From Phoronis ovalis (Eukaryota > Phoronida > Phoronidae), in the NCBI GenBank assembly GCA_028565635.1, contig JAOXYB010017053.1, forward strand, positions 1-18,867: a stretch of 18,867 nt of DNA. The letters run 5' to 3'. Below are positions 1 to 8,441 of this stretch, piece by piece; position 1 is the stretch's first letter; each line of letters opens with the position of its first letter. The position numbers and the translations under genes were made by a program. Under the pieces are notes generated by a model that was not told the origin of the DNA, made no database searches, and saw only the letters and a program-made list of their open reading frames with translations.

Positions 1-621
1 ATTTATTTAAGTTGTATGTTTTTTGCAGATGTTTTACAATTAAATGTAAGCTGATTTATATTCAGCAATTTTGTGACAGGTTTACTTTAAACTATGTCTT
101 ACGATATTCAAAAATGTTCAGGGTACATATTTCCACGTGTATGTCATATGAAATCGCACAATCTTATGCATGTGACATTATTTGACGACTAGGTTGTAAA
201 GGGTTAATCATTAACTGAATAAAGGCAGGTTTGATAACAAAATTCAATTGCTGCATACTTGCAGGTTTCCTTGATGTATAGAAAAAAAATATTACCTGTT
301 ACTATGAACTATCCAAAGCCTTATAGCATTATGTGACATAAGCAGGTATCATACAAAGGGTGTCAGATTTAAATCTGGTTATTTGCCATGAAAAGCCATT
401 GGTAGATTGGATGTTTAGCAAAATTCTATTTGTAACTGCTGTGGACAGATTTAAATGTTGCTCCTTTTGTGTCCTTCGTGATGTGATGTGATGTGACATG
501 ATGTGACATGCAGCTTTTTGTGCCATAAGATACTGCATATACAAGGGACACCAAAATTAATTATATCAATACAAACTAGAACATTACATTCTATTAGCAG
601 TGTTTGAAATTGTTGTTTTAG
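1..621 (+). other. Intronic sequence of the SRFBP1-like gene
   Basis: No exon was recognised. The stretch is AT-rich, with a 14-bp perfect palindrome (CAGATTTAAATCTG, 364-377) and a short imperfect GATGT/GACAT pentamer run at 479-510. The small open frames here overlap the simple repeat and look spurious. By inference it is the last intron of the gene ending at 737. Confidence 0.5.
479..510. repeat. GATGT/GACAT pentamer microsatellite
   Basis: About six imperfect copies of a five-base unit (GTGAT / GTGACAT variants) run in tandem. Confidence 0.7.
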
Positions 622-737
622 GAAATCCCTCCTCTGAGAAACTGCATCCGTCATGGGAAGCAAGACGGAAACAGAAACAACAACTAATGGTGAAGCCATT
701 CCAAGGGAAGAAGACCAAGTTTGAAGACTCTGATTAA
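622..737 (+). CDS. SRFBP1: Last coding exon of an SRFBP1/BUD22-family protein
   Basis: A pyrimidine-rich acceptor (TTGTTGTTTTAG) precedes an open frame whose first full codon is at 624. It encodes NPSSEKLHPSWEARRKQKQQ, then MVKPFQGKKTKFEDSD, and ends at TAA 735-737. The HPSWEA block, a basic Lys/Gln stretch and FQGKKxxFxD at the very end are what I recall as the conserved C-terminal tail of the BUD22 domain (SRFBP1/p49-STRAP in animals, Bud22 in yeast). That family acts in small-subunit ribosome biogenesis; the vertebrate protein also binds serum response factor. The exon begins in phase 1, so one base of its first codon comes from an upstream exon left of the window. No other exon of the gene was recognised in 1-621. 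It is convergent with caspase A. Only about 38 residues are visible, so the family call rests on this tail. Confidence 0.72.
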
Positions 738-1378
738 AAGATATAACACTATTTTCTTGGAATTTTTAAACTAGTAATGCAAACTTAATATTACAAAATA
801 GAAGACAATGTTTTTTACTATGTATTCTACCAATACTATTGAAAAACTTAGTTCACCTGTTTTCCTTTTCTCTTGGTACACTGAGGCGTTACAAAGCTCC
901 CAGTTTTACCCTAATGGAGAAATTTCATCAAATCACGATACAAATGATAATTAGAATTGTTTTTTGTATCACCCAAGCTGGCCACAAGGAATGATATAGA
1001 ACTGGATTTGCACAGATTACTATTCATTTACCATATACTCGGTCAGAAGGTCAGAATTTGTATCACAAACTATCTGTATAAATAAGTCAAAGAAAACTAT
1101 TCCTGGCATATGATTGACGGTGAGAGAGAGCGCGAGGTTAATCTAGTCGCGTTGGATAGACGCTTTGAAAGCGTCTATGGATCCGAATGGAGTCCCTTTG
1201 ACAGTGACTAATACTGAATTGCTTAAAAATGGAAATATTAACTATGGTTTTATCAGCCCAGATGTTAGCTGAACGAGAAGGCACGGAACACTAATGGATA
1301 CTGACTTCAATTTAACATGTACATTAAAATAATTTGTATGTATCCATACGCCTGTTTATGAGAATGTGGGGTAATAAA
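738..1378. other. Convergent 3' intergenic region
   Basis: This lies between the stop codon of the SRFBP1-like gene (+) and that of caspase A (-), so it should hold both 3' UTRs. No canonical AATAAA close to either stop was clear. The one structured item is the 23-nt palindrome at 1156-1178. Confidence 0.5.
1156..1178. repeat. Perfect 11-bp-arm palindrome
   Basis: ATAGACGCTTT, a single G, then the exact reverse complement AAAGCGTCTAT. It sits in the presumed 3' UTR/intergenic space between two convergent genes. It could be a hairpin in either transcript or the remnant of a foldback element; the one-base loop makes a true microRNA precursor unlikely. Confidence 0.75.
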
Positions 1379-1812
1379 CTATATCCGTGTGACGTGTTTT
1401 AGGGGTTTAGTACCAATTAACAACTCCTCATCAATAGATGGTATACTAATATCCAGACTCTTTACACTGGGTGATATTTTCTCTACCCACTCCTTTCGTT
1501 CCTTTAGGTTCCCTAACATTAGCTTTTTATCCAAACTGCTTGAAAATTCACACGCAAGTTTAGTACGAATGGTTTTTTCATCTTCAGTATACAATTCAAC
1601 AGAAGGCCCGAATTCTTTGCCCATATGTTTATTAGTGTTGGTTATGATGTCGCAGATATCTTCTTCTTTACCATACTTGCGTAATTCGTTAGTAAGACAA
1701 CTGATAAATTGGCTCCCACTTACTGTATTACGACCTGTGTATTTACCCAACAAAGTAGAATAAACCACAATAAAGTGTTGATCTGGTTTGGTTAGGGCAC
1801 TGTGCAAAGTAT
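1379..1812 (-). CDS. Caspase A, small-subunit (p10) terminal exon
   Basis: This exon encodes the small subunit of a cysteine-aspartate protease of the caspase family (C14), probably in apoptosis or innate immune signalling. Acceptor TTTTTTTTCCTTGTAG is followed by AT ACT TTG, so the exon starts in phase 1 and joins the G left at 2023 to form GAT. After about 13 residues comes the p10 core: HFIVVYSTLLGKYTGRNT, then GSQFISCLTNELRKYG, a close match to the family pattern DFLxAYSTxPGxxSWRNxxxGSxFIxxLxxxLxxxg. The Arg of GRNT is the expected S1-pocket arginine; the usual Trp before it is Gly here. About 50 further residues follow before TAG at 1381-1379, longer than a minimal p10. The linker joining it to the catalytic exon is very short. 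It is the last exon of a gene whose other exons are at 2313-2023 and 3198-2971. Confidence 0.9.
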
Positions 1813-2022
1813 CTACAAGGAAAAAAAATATAATGTTTCCTATAATTTAAAGCAACTTTGATAGCTTAAAAGAAAATTTAAAAACAGATAATTGTTAATC
1901 CTATGCAAAGTTTGCTGTTTAATTTTATTGAACCAAGCACAAATGACAATTAATTAAAATCAATTGATTGAATAGCTGTAAGAAGGCTCTATACACAATT
2001 GTTCTGAATGTCTTTTACCTAC

Positions 2023-2313
2023 CTAATTTGTTTTGGCAAGAAACAAATATGAACAGTTTCGGCTTGTCTTTCAGTGTGGGTACATTGTCTTCACTGAACA
2101 TTTCGGTGATTTCATCGATACAAATGGCTTCTCCATCTACACCATAAACTTCACCATATTCCCCATGTGACATAATGCAGCACGCAAACATGGAATTCTT
2201 GTAATGGTCTTTGCGGCTATAATAAGTTAGCCACTTACGGATGTCTTCAACTGCTAGGTCATTGATTACTTCTACATCAAAGCCAAATGATGTAAGTGAT
2301 TCTTTTAGTTCCT
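2023..2313 (-). CDS. Caspase A, catalytic large-subunit (p20) exon
   Basis: Acceptor CGTGTATTACAG opens a 291-nt phase-1/phase-1 exon; the donor is TTAG|GTAGGT. Its 97 residues read ELKESLTSFGFDVEVINDLA at the N-terminus, then a helix-rich stretch, then FACCIMSHGEYGEVYGVDGE, which carries the catalytic His in SHG and the GxDG strand. It ends with KPKLFIFVSCQNKL, holding the catalytic Cys. The spacing between His and Cys regions is normal for caspases. The Cys pentapeptide is VSCQN rather than QACRG/QACQG: Cys is kept but the Gln that helps form the S1 pocket is Val. The enzyme may therefore be active with altered P1 preference, or be a regulatory pseudo-enzyme. Homologous exon in caspase B: 15816-15520. 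Confidence 0.9.
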
Positions 2314-2970
2314 CTGTAATACACGAAATATCACTTTCAAAGTATCAACAATTGTTCACATGTTAAAATATGCCAAAGGGTGTACGTATTAAAAAACGAA
2401 ACTTTAAAACAATTCAGTTGCGTAAACTTTTAAGATGTAATTGCATTCATTATAAAATTCTACTGGGGATTATTTTTGCTTTTCGCAAGCAAATGTAATA
2501 ATACCTTTCCCTACTAATGTCGTAATCATAAAATTTTATATGGCATAAGGTTACAATTGATGTAACCGCAGTGGTGGCGGATCGGTCTGGCCATGCTGGA
2601 AGATGTCCGTCAACCTTAAATTTATGATTTCTTTTTTCCTCCTTGGTTCTGGCTTTATTGTTTGTTTCTGTTTGAAAGGTAAATCACTGTATAAGAGATT
2701 GAAACTAGTATTAGCTTTTTAAAGTAAAATAAACCGAAAATTGATGGAATTATTTGAGCTAGGGCAAAGCTATGAATTTTGTCAGTTGTTAGGTTGCATT
2801 TTCCTGGGTGTAGTCTACATAGTGCAATAGCAAAAAATGTTGGTGCTCATGCCTGCACGAAAAATTAACTGGAAGTAGTATACATAATAATCTTCAGTTC
2901 TTACAAATGGTAGTAATCTCGTGCACTGGGAGTATATGCGAAAACCACAGATAACATATCATAGCTTTAC
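2314..2970 (-). other. Caspase A intron 1
   Basis: This 657-nt phase-1 intron lies between the two large-subunit exons. It is AT-rich apart from a short GC-richer patch near 2565-2610 (GTGGTGGCGGATCGGTCTGG region). No exon, RNA gene or repeat was recognised in it. Confidence 0.6.
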
Positions 2971-3198
2971 CTTGATCGCCGAATTGTGAGCCTTCCCTGT
3001 CATTTCTGCCATTTTTAAAATACTGGTTATTTATGATTACAGCCAAGCCTAGAGGATTGCATAATTCATATTGGTCATTAATTGATCTTTTTGTGTCTTC
3101 ACTGCTGTCTGATTTGTCACTTCTTGAGGTTTCGTTAGAAATATAAGAATCATTTAAAGATGCCGAACTTGCACTTTGTAACTTTGACAGTTCATCAC
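2971..3198 (-). CDS. Caspase A, large-subunit N-terminal exon (copy a)
   Basis: Acceptor CAGTTTCAG|GT and donor GATCAAG|GTAAAG bound a 228-nt exon, phase 1 at both ends. It begins with a Ser/Asp/Lys-rich linker (around SDKSDSSEDTKR), consistent with a flexible region between a prodomain and the protease. The first strand and loop of p20 follow: YELCNPLGLAVIINNQYF and NDREGSQFGDQ. The Arg of DREG is the expected first S1 arginine (family pattern RxGT). Joined to 2313-2023 it gives GDQ-E-ELKESLTSFGFDV, one residue longer than the usual spacing. An in-frame ATG at 3217-3215 could be a start if the acceptor is not used, but phase and position suggest upstream prodomain exons, none of which I recognised with confidence. 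Confidence 0.8.
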
Positions 3199-4803
3199 CT
3201 GAAACTGGAAGTTGCATTAATGAATGCTTCTCAAGTCATTAAAGTTGAGTAAATCTTGTGGCTAAAGCATATTTCCAAGCTTGGATAATCACTGGCTGAC
3301 AAAAACTATTGACCAAATACAAGGCAGCGTTTCCAAGCAACTGTAACTACAAAAATATTAACACTTTAATGACTACATAAATGGTCTTTCTTGAAAGACA
3401 ATTTCAATAAATTTTATGCAGTCAAGATAATATATTTCTTCTCTACTGGCGACATATATGGAGTTCATAATGCATTATATTGTTGTTCAGCACATACGTA
3501 GCTCCGATATATTTTTTAGGGCTAATAATAAGACGATGTGATGTACTGCTACTTGAAAGTTTTACTCAATACTTCATCTATGACAGTAGTATCAATAGAT
3601 TAATTATTTAAGCCATGTATAAATGTTAGTGTCTACTCAGACTGTTTTCTGCATATTATTTTTGTAATATCTTTACACATTAAGCTCTGGCTATTACACA
3701 TATTTACTCAGAAAAAATCATTAAAGTCTCTGAAAAAAGGTCAAATACTCATTTGTGTTATATGTGCAGTTGCAGAGGGCATTTGATACTTGGTAAATAT
3801 TTTGATACTGAGTGAATCAATTTTGACACTTTTCATTAAGGCCAGTAAAGAACACCAAACAATCTATTCCAAAAAAACTGTTGTCCTATATTGCCCACTT
3901 TTAACTGTCTATTTTCTGGGATATCTCGTCCTGCAGCTGCAGCTGTTGTAGAGCGTTGTCAATTTACTGTACCAAGAGTTACCTACATCCGGGACCTACA
4001 TTCATATGAAAACTTTATAGTTGGGTTTGAGAATTTATAATAGCACTCTTAGATTAAGTCTTTAGTAAATATATAAAACTAATTATTAAACAGTTTATTT
4101 TAAATGCCTTTGCCTTGACAGTATACTTCAAATACCAGAAGAGGTAGAAATTACATTGCACAATACAACTGTGCCAATAAAGTGACCTTAGGTGGAGTGT
4201 ATAATTTGAAAACCAATTTTTGACTTTGTAAGTTTATAAGATAATACACATATAGCGTGTTTTTTTTTTAAATGTTTTTTTTTTAGCTTAATGTCCAGTA
4301 GATATAAACAACGTTGGGCACATTCAGTAATAATTACTGATGTATAACTATTGGACTTTCTATTGCCTTTGTTTAAATTTGTGGAATTGAAGTTTTTAAA
4401 CTTTAAAAAACAGGTTTTTTTTGGATAAGTTACTAATACAGAGCAAGACTTTTCCTGTTTTGCCCTGAGTATTTCAAATATATGTTAAAACCAGCTCTGC
4501 AGCTATAATAACTTCTAGATTCAAGTGGCTGAACTGTCCGATTAAGATCGCTAATTGTCAAGACTGGTAATCACAACTGTTATATATTCACCTGATGCGA
4601 ATTCCATCACTCAATAAATGAGGAGGATGGTTTCTACTCCATCTTCAATAAGTATGGCTGACGGTATCTTCTGCAATGCTTGTATATGCTGTACAGAATA
4701 TATTCTAAGGCAATTTTATAGGTTCAGATATATGCTTCCTGTAACTAGGTTCAGATATATGTTTCATTATTATATCTAGGGTAGTATTAAGGCTAGGGTT
4801 AGG
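3199..4803. other. No gene seen; intron or intergenic
   Basis: AT-rich sequence with homopolymer T runs near 4259-4285. No caspase-like exon was found here on the - strand, and no convincing + strand exon. If exon 7252-7082 is spliced into caspase A, this is intronic. Confidence 0.5.
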
Positions 4804-4809
4804 GTAGGG

Positions 4810-5263
4810 CCCGGGGAGCTAGCTTGAAGGGAAGACGAGTACGCATGCTTGTCCGAAAAAACGGGGGTATGGGGTACCTTTTTAGCCGTTCGACGGGGTT
4901 CCCGGGAACCCCGTTTAGGGGTCGATTTTGGCGGAAAAGCACATTTAGGGGTATGTTTTTGGCAAATGTAACTTCCCGTTTAGGGGTTGGTTTTTCACGT
5001 ACACCTCCCGTTTAGGGGTCCTTTTTTCAGTGGGAGCAGCGAGCATTACCTTTTGGCGACCATTTTGCATTTTTTTTTAAATTTAGTGTATTATTTTGTT
5101 TTGACGTTTTTTTTGCTTGTCGATTTTTTGGTTGTTAATTTTTCAGAGAAAACTTCCCGTTTAGGGGTGGTATTTTGATCCTCTACTTCCCATTTAGGGG
5201 CTTATTTTGAACCCTACGGACGAGCATGGGTACCCGACTTCCCTTCAAGTTAGCTCCCCGGGG
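4810..5263. mobile_element. Non-autonomous TIR element with internal minisatellite
   Basis: The ends are imperfect inverted repeats of about 46 bp. The left arm (4810-4855) begins CCCGGGGAGCTAGCTTGAAG and ends at TTGTCCG; the right arm (5217-5263) is its reverse complement with a few changes. GTAGGG occurs just outside both ends (4804-4809 and 5264-5269), a possible 6-bp target-site duplication. No transposase is present. The interior is built mostly of a roughly 33-bp tandem unit carrying CCCGTTTAGGGG. The superfamily cannot be told from the sequence. Confidence 0.75.
4905..5204. repeat. ~33-bp minisatellite with CCCGTTTAGGGG core
   Basis: Six copies of (A/T)(C/A)(C/A)CCGTTTAGGGGT-like cores lie near 4909, 4941, 4974, 5006, 5154 and 5187. 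Spacing is about 32-33 bp except for one gap of about 148 bp, where T-rich sequence interrupts the array. The period is near 11 codons, which produces repetitive but unsupported + strand open frames. Confidence 0.75.
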
Positions 5264-5298
5264 GTAGGGTTAGCATTTTGAATTATTTGTGCAGATAC

Positions 5299-5480
5299 GT
5301 GACAAAAGGGATATCAAATCAGTGGTCAGCATCTCAAGCCTTCGTTAATGCACTATTTTTCATTGCTTCCAGATGCCATTAGCGCAGGTTCGAATCCGTC
5401 AGGAGCTTTATATTATTGAATTCTTATAATATGAGTTTTTCTCTTGCAGATATCATTATATACTGGGTTTACTAGAAGCT
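5299..5480 (+). repeat. tRNA-derived SINE, copy 1
   Basis: The 5' half looks like a decayed tRNA: CAGTGGTCAGCATCTCAAGC resembles an A-box/D-arm, and GCAGGTTCGAATCCGTCAGG matches the polymerase III B box (GGTTCGANTCC) with a T-arm context. The distance between boxes is too long for a functional tRNA, and no clean acceptor stem is visible. The 3' part TTCTCTTGCAGAT...TATATACTGG is shared with a second copy at 8104-8262, supporting a dispersed SINE family rather than a tRNA gene. Confidence 0.6.
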
Positions 5481-6342
5481 TTCGAAATAAAAAAAACGCT
5501 AACAACAATATTTTTTTAAACTGTATTAAAAGCAAACAATCACCAATTCTCATGCGACTAACGTTGATGGTATCTCCTATATTATACAGAACATATTTAA
5601 GGCCTTACTTTTGGATGATGGCGATCAGCCCATAAACCTTGTTTATCGATAGATGGTAATCACTTCGGTTGTTATATTTCACAAAATTTGGATTGCTACC
5701 CTATAAAGTTTCCAAAAATTTGGATTGGGTCTGCTACCACACCACAAGCTAAAATTTTGGATTGGGTTCCGTGGCACATCCCCGTAGTCAAAAAACCATG
5801 AGTACCCCCGGGGTGTTATGGCCAATTGTTTGTTTGTATATAGTGTTATTAAACGAAGTCTCCCGCTAGGCTTCAGATGTGTTAGGGTACTGATATGGAA
5901 ATTAGTTGACCGGACGCCGTACTGGAATTTTAGGGCGTTTTCTTAGTCAGTCACAAGTTGTAAATCTGTGGTGGTAGAAGTGGCCTGCGTAATATTCGGT
6001 GAGTTGAAATTAACATTTATATATTTAGCCTTAGAAATAGTAAATTAACTTGACATAAACTATTTGGATATTGATCGGTGAATATTTGTTATTTCTAGAT
6101 ACTTTCTTAGATATATGTACTTGAAGAGTAGATAGTAATTTGCGTTTACTTTTCCTGTTTGCTGGAAATAGCATTTAGAATATTAATTATTGTATATTTC
6201 AGTCAAGCTTATGCTTTATTATGAAACGAAGATTAAAGCATTGACAACCAGACCAGTTGGAATTTTATTTATTTTGAAACCACTACATCATAGTGTTTAC
6301 ATGTAGGTCCAGAATGTAGTAGCCAGGATTTTTTTTAAAATC
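5481..6342. other. No gene seen; intron or intergenic with short repeats
   Basis: It contains a three-copy AAAATTTGGATTGG repeat (5682-5790) ending near a CCATGAGTACCCCCGGGG sequence. No supported exon on either strand. Confidence 0.5.
5682..5790. repeat. Three-copy AAAATTTGGATTGG repeat
   Basis: Copies begin near 5682, 5714 and 5751 (32- and 37-bp spacing), each followed by C/A-rich sequence with GCTACCAC/GTGGCAC variants. It is probably part of a larger dispersed repeat whose right end is the CCCCCGGGG stretch near 5806-5814. Confidence 0.6.
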
Positions 6343-6717
6343 AGGCACGCATTATGCTAGTCCTGGAAGTATGAGCCAACTATGGACAGCCTACGGCTTG
6401 TCCGTAGGGTCATGACCGCCTCGTTTCTCAGACCAGCCGAAGTTCGAAAACACTTCATTTCCTAATAAATTCCACCTAAATGTTTCCTTCTGCCTATTCC
6501 TCGACTACTCCGCTTCTTATACCACCGTATCCAGATAACTTAATCAAAGACTTGGATTCAACAGCAAATCAGCATAAAATCCAAAATGCACTCTTGAAGG
6601 TTTGTTCATCCATGGTATGGATATTATGCTATTGCGCATGCGTGAAGGCTAGTAGAACTTCGGCTGGCCGTAGGCTGTCCATAGTAGGGTCATGCTTGCA
6701 GGATTAGCATTGTGCCT
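6343..6717. mobile_element. Foldback MITE with long imperfect inverted arms
   Basis: The left arm (6343 to about 6443) and right arm (about 6655-6717) are reverse complements over blocks including AGGCAC, ATGCTARTCCTG, ACTATGGACAGCCTACGG and CAGCCGAAGTTC. The left arm carries roughly 50 extra bases between the last two blocks, including a partial inverted duplication of the PyGTCCGTAGGGTCATG segment. The centre is non-repetitive and has no transposase. An open frame across the centre is not supported. Confidence 0.75.
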
Positions 6718-7081
6718 GCGCTTGTAACTCTGTTAGCTTTATTAGTCCAAGTTGCTAAATTAATTATTAATTATTTGAAACAACAATTAAGAGGAAATCA
6801 CCGAAAAATAAGCATAATTTATTTAAAATGTTTTCCAATTGTTTAGGGAAAAGGAATTTGTGATGTGCTGGGCGCTGGATAACAAGTTGTTGTCTATAGT
6901 ATATGCCACTCTCCCTTGTCACCCTGAAATTCGTATGTTATTTTTAACGTTTTAGTGGAAAAAAAGGTTGAACAATATTTTCTAAAACAAGTTCACGGAA
7001 AAAAAGAAGCAGACCGTACCACAGTATAAACACACGTACGTCTTCTTTTCAGAGGTAATGTGTTAAACATAAGACGACTAC
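6718..7081. other. No gene seen; flank of caspase exon 7252-7082
   Basis: AT-rich, with no structured element. On the - strand it would be the intron following exon 7252-7082. No second large-subunit or small-subunit caspase exon is present here. Confidence 0.5.
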
Positions 7082-7252
7082 CTTTGTCCAAGTTACCTCC
7101 ATCACGTTTACTGCCATCAGAAAACGTTACGTTGTTTATGATAACAGCTATTCCAAGTGGTTTGAATGGCACGGAGTACCTCTTATCAATCGAATTGCTT
7201 GAAGCGGAAGTTTCATCTGTTCTGTATATATATAATTCAGTAGGTTCTCTAT
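7082..7252 (-). CDS. Second caspase large-subunit N-terminal exon (copy b)
   Basis: A good acceptor (CATGTATTTTCAG) and donor (GACAAAG|GTAGTC) bound a 171-nt exon, phase 1 at both ends, like the exon at 3198-2971. It encodes a short acidic/polar lead (REPTELYIYRTDETSASSNS), then YSVPFKPLGIAVIINNVTF and SKRDGGNLDK. This is the first p20 strand and the loop with the S1 arginine. The splice phase fits the catalytic exon of either caspase A or caspase B, and either junction gives normal caspase spacing (RDGG...L...F/L..xG). No private catalytic or small-subunit exon was found downstream before 3198. It may be an alternative exon of caspase A, the orphan of a third, deleted copy, or a displaced exon of caspase B. 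The frame is intact, so recent pseudogenisation is not evident. Confidence 0.72.
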
Positions 7253-7795
7253 CTGAAAATACATGATTGGCACACATAAATAACTTATGCTAGAGGGTCT
7301 CTAGGTAGGTTTTTCAGATAAAACCCTTTAATAATTACATTATTTTCTAATTGGCGTATTCATGTATCTCAGTTCACAGAGTAGGTAAACAGGCATGTTA
7401 CAACAGGGATGTGTCTTGCCCGGGTCGGTTTAACCTAGGATATATAAAACTCTAAGAGTTTTATATATCCTAGGTTTAACAGTTGTCAAAAAGTTCACTG
7501 TAAATGCCTATTTACAAAAACAATTAAATGTTGGGATATGCTGACTGTTATGTTATTTGTGCGACCAAAGCTACTCTTTTCGGATGAACTTATTTCCTTC
7601 ATAATTATACCACGTCCGAATCACTTTCCTCTCAATGTTTGCTGGCATTAGTAAAATTCTTATTGATGAAGCCGTTTGAAGATTTTCCCTAATACTGTTT
7701 AATAACTAGTCGAAGTTCATGTTCGTCTACAGGAACATAATATATACAGAAACAAAACGGATAACACACAGGCCAAGAGTTCCGTAATTCATCTC
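7253..7795. other. No gene seen; upstream of caspase exon copy b
   Basis: AT-rich. It holds the perfect palindrome at 7432-7476. No prodomain (CARD, DED or death domain) exon was recognised. Confidence 0.45.
7432..7476. repeat. Perfect 45-nt palindrome (22-bp arms)
   Basis: The left arm is AACCTAGGATATATAAAACT followed by CT; a single A separates it from an exactly complementary right arm ending in TCCTAGGTT. There are no mismatches. It lies about 180 bp upstream, on the - strand, of caspase exon copy b. The near-zero loop argues against a standard microRNA precursor. A foldback-element tip or a recent hairpin-mediated duplication is more likely. Confidence 0.85.
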
Positions 7796-8416
7796 GCGTT
7801 ACACGATTGTATCGTACATTAAGTATATGTTTTAAAGGCGTTACTCGATTGTATCGTAATCATAATTTATTATATATTAATAAATGTGTACTTAGACCCG
7901 ACCGCTACCCGATTATACCAGGCTAAAGATTATACGTCTCATGTGCCTAGTTATATATATCCGGCTAAAAATTATATGTCTCATGTATAGAAATATACCG
8001 TGGAGCTATGGTAAGAAATTTGGTTCTCAGTACTTTATATATTTCTGTTGGTTATAATAAAGCGTATATGGTTAGCAATTTAATAATTATTAGTACAAAT
8101 AGGTGACAACAGAGTCAGAAAATTAGTGTGGTTTGCAATTCAAGCCTTCGTGGCACTCGGCTTTCATTAGTACTCATAACATAACATAACACGATAACAT
8201 GAATTAATTCTCTTGCAGATGTAGATATTGATATATACTGGTTTTCCTTGGACCATGAAAAAAGATGAAAAATAATAAATCAGTTTTTTTTATCAGGCGT
8301 TCCGAACCTACAATTTCTAGCCGGATTCAGGCGAGTAACGTGTTAATAAATACAGCATGTATATGATACAGTCGAGTAACGTATAACGTTTCATATAGGA
8401 TACAATCGTGTAACGC
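7796..8416. mobile_element. MITE with duplicated subterminal repeats
   Basis: The terminal inverted repeat is GCGTTACACGATTGTATC (7796-7813) matching the reverse complement ending in CGTGTAACGC (8399-8416). A second, inner pair GTTACTCGATTGTATC / GATACAGTCGAGTAAC lies near 7840 and 8365. Further degenerate copies occur near 7905 (GCTACCCGATTATACC) and 8332 (CGAGTAACG). Inside, a direct repeat GGCTAAARATTATAYGTCTC occurs near 7922 and 7963. There is no transposase. It contains SINE copy 2 and directly abuts the 3' end of the membrane-protein exon. Confidence 0.75.
8104..8262 (+). repeat. SINE-like repeat, copy 2
   Basis: A diverged copy of 5299-5480, sharing GTGACAA, the TTCAAGCCTTCGT block, a GCACT block and the 3' part CTCTTGCAGAT...TATATACTGG. 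The B box is not preserved. A short CATAA-type microsatellite interrupts it at about 8176-8200. It is nested within the MITE at 7796-8416. Confidence 0.5.
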
Positions 8417-8441
8417 TATATGGATCAGGTGGAATATTGAA

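Noticed and set aside
1389-1763. 124-codon + strand open frame
   Set aside because: Exact antisense shadow of the caspase A p10 exon.
4780-4810. Telomeric repeat array (TTAGGG)
   Set aside because: Only about two imperfect units; it is the flank of a mobile element.
4824-5178. Small + strand open frames with repeated FRG/SRLGV peptides
   Set aside because: They arise from translating the 33-bp minisatellite inside a mobile element; no splice or family support.
5375-5410. A functional tRNA gene at the B-box-like GGTTCGAATCC
   Set aside because: No matching acceptor stem and the A-box to B-box distance is too long; a second diverged copy shows it is a SINE.
7060-7266. 68-codon + strand open frame
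   Set aside because: Antisense shadow of caspase exon copy b.
7432-7476. MicroRNA precursor
   Set aside because: The hairpin has a one-base loop and no mismatches, unlike metazoan pre-miRNAs.
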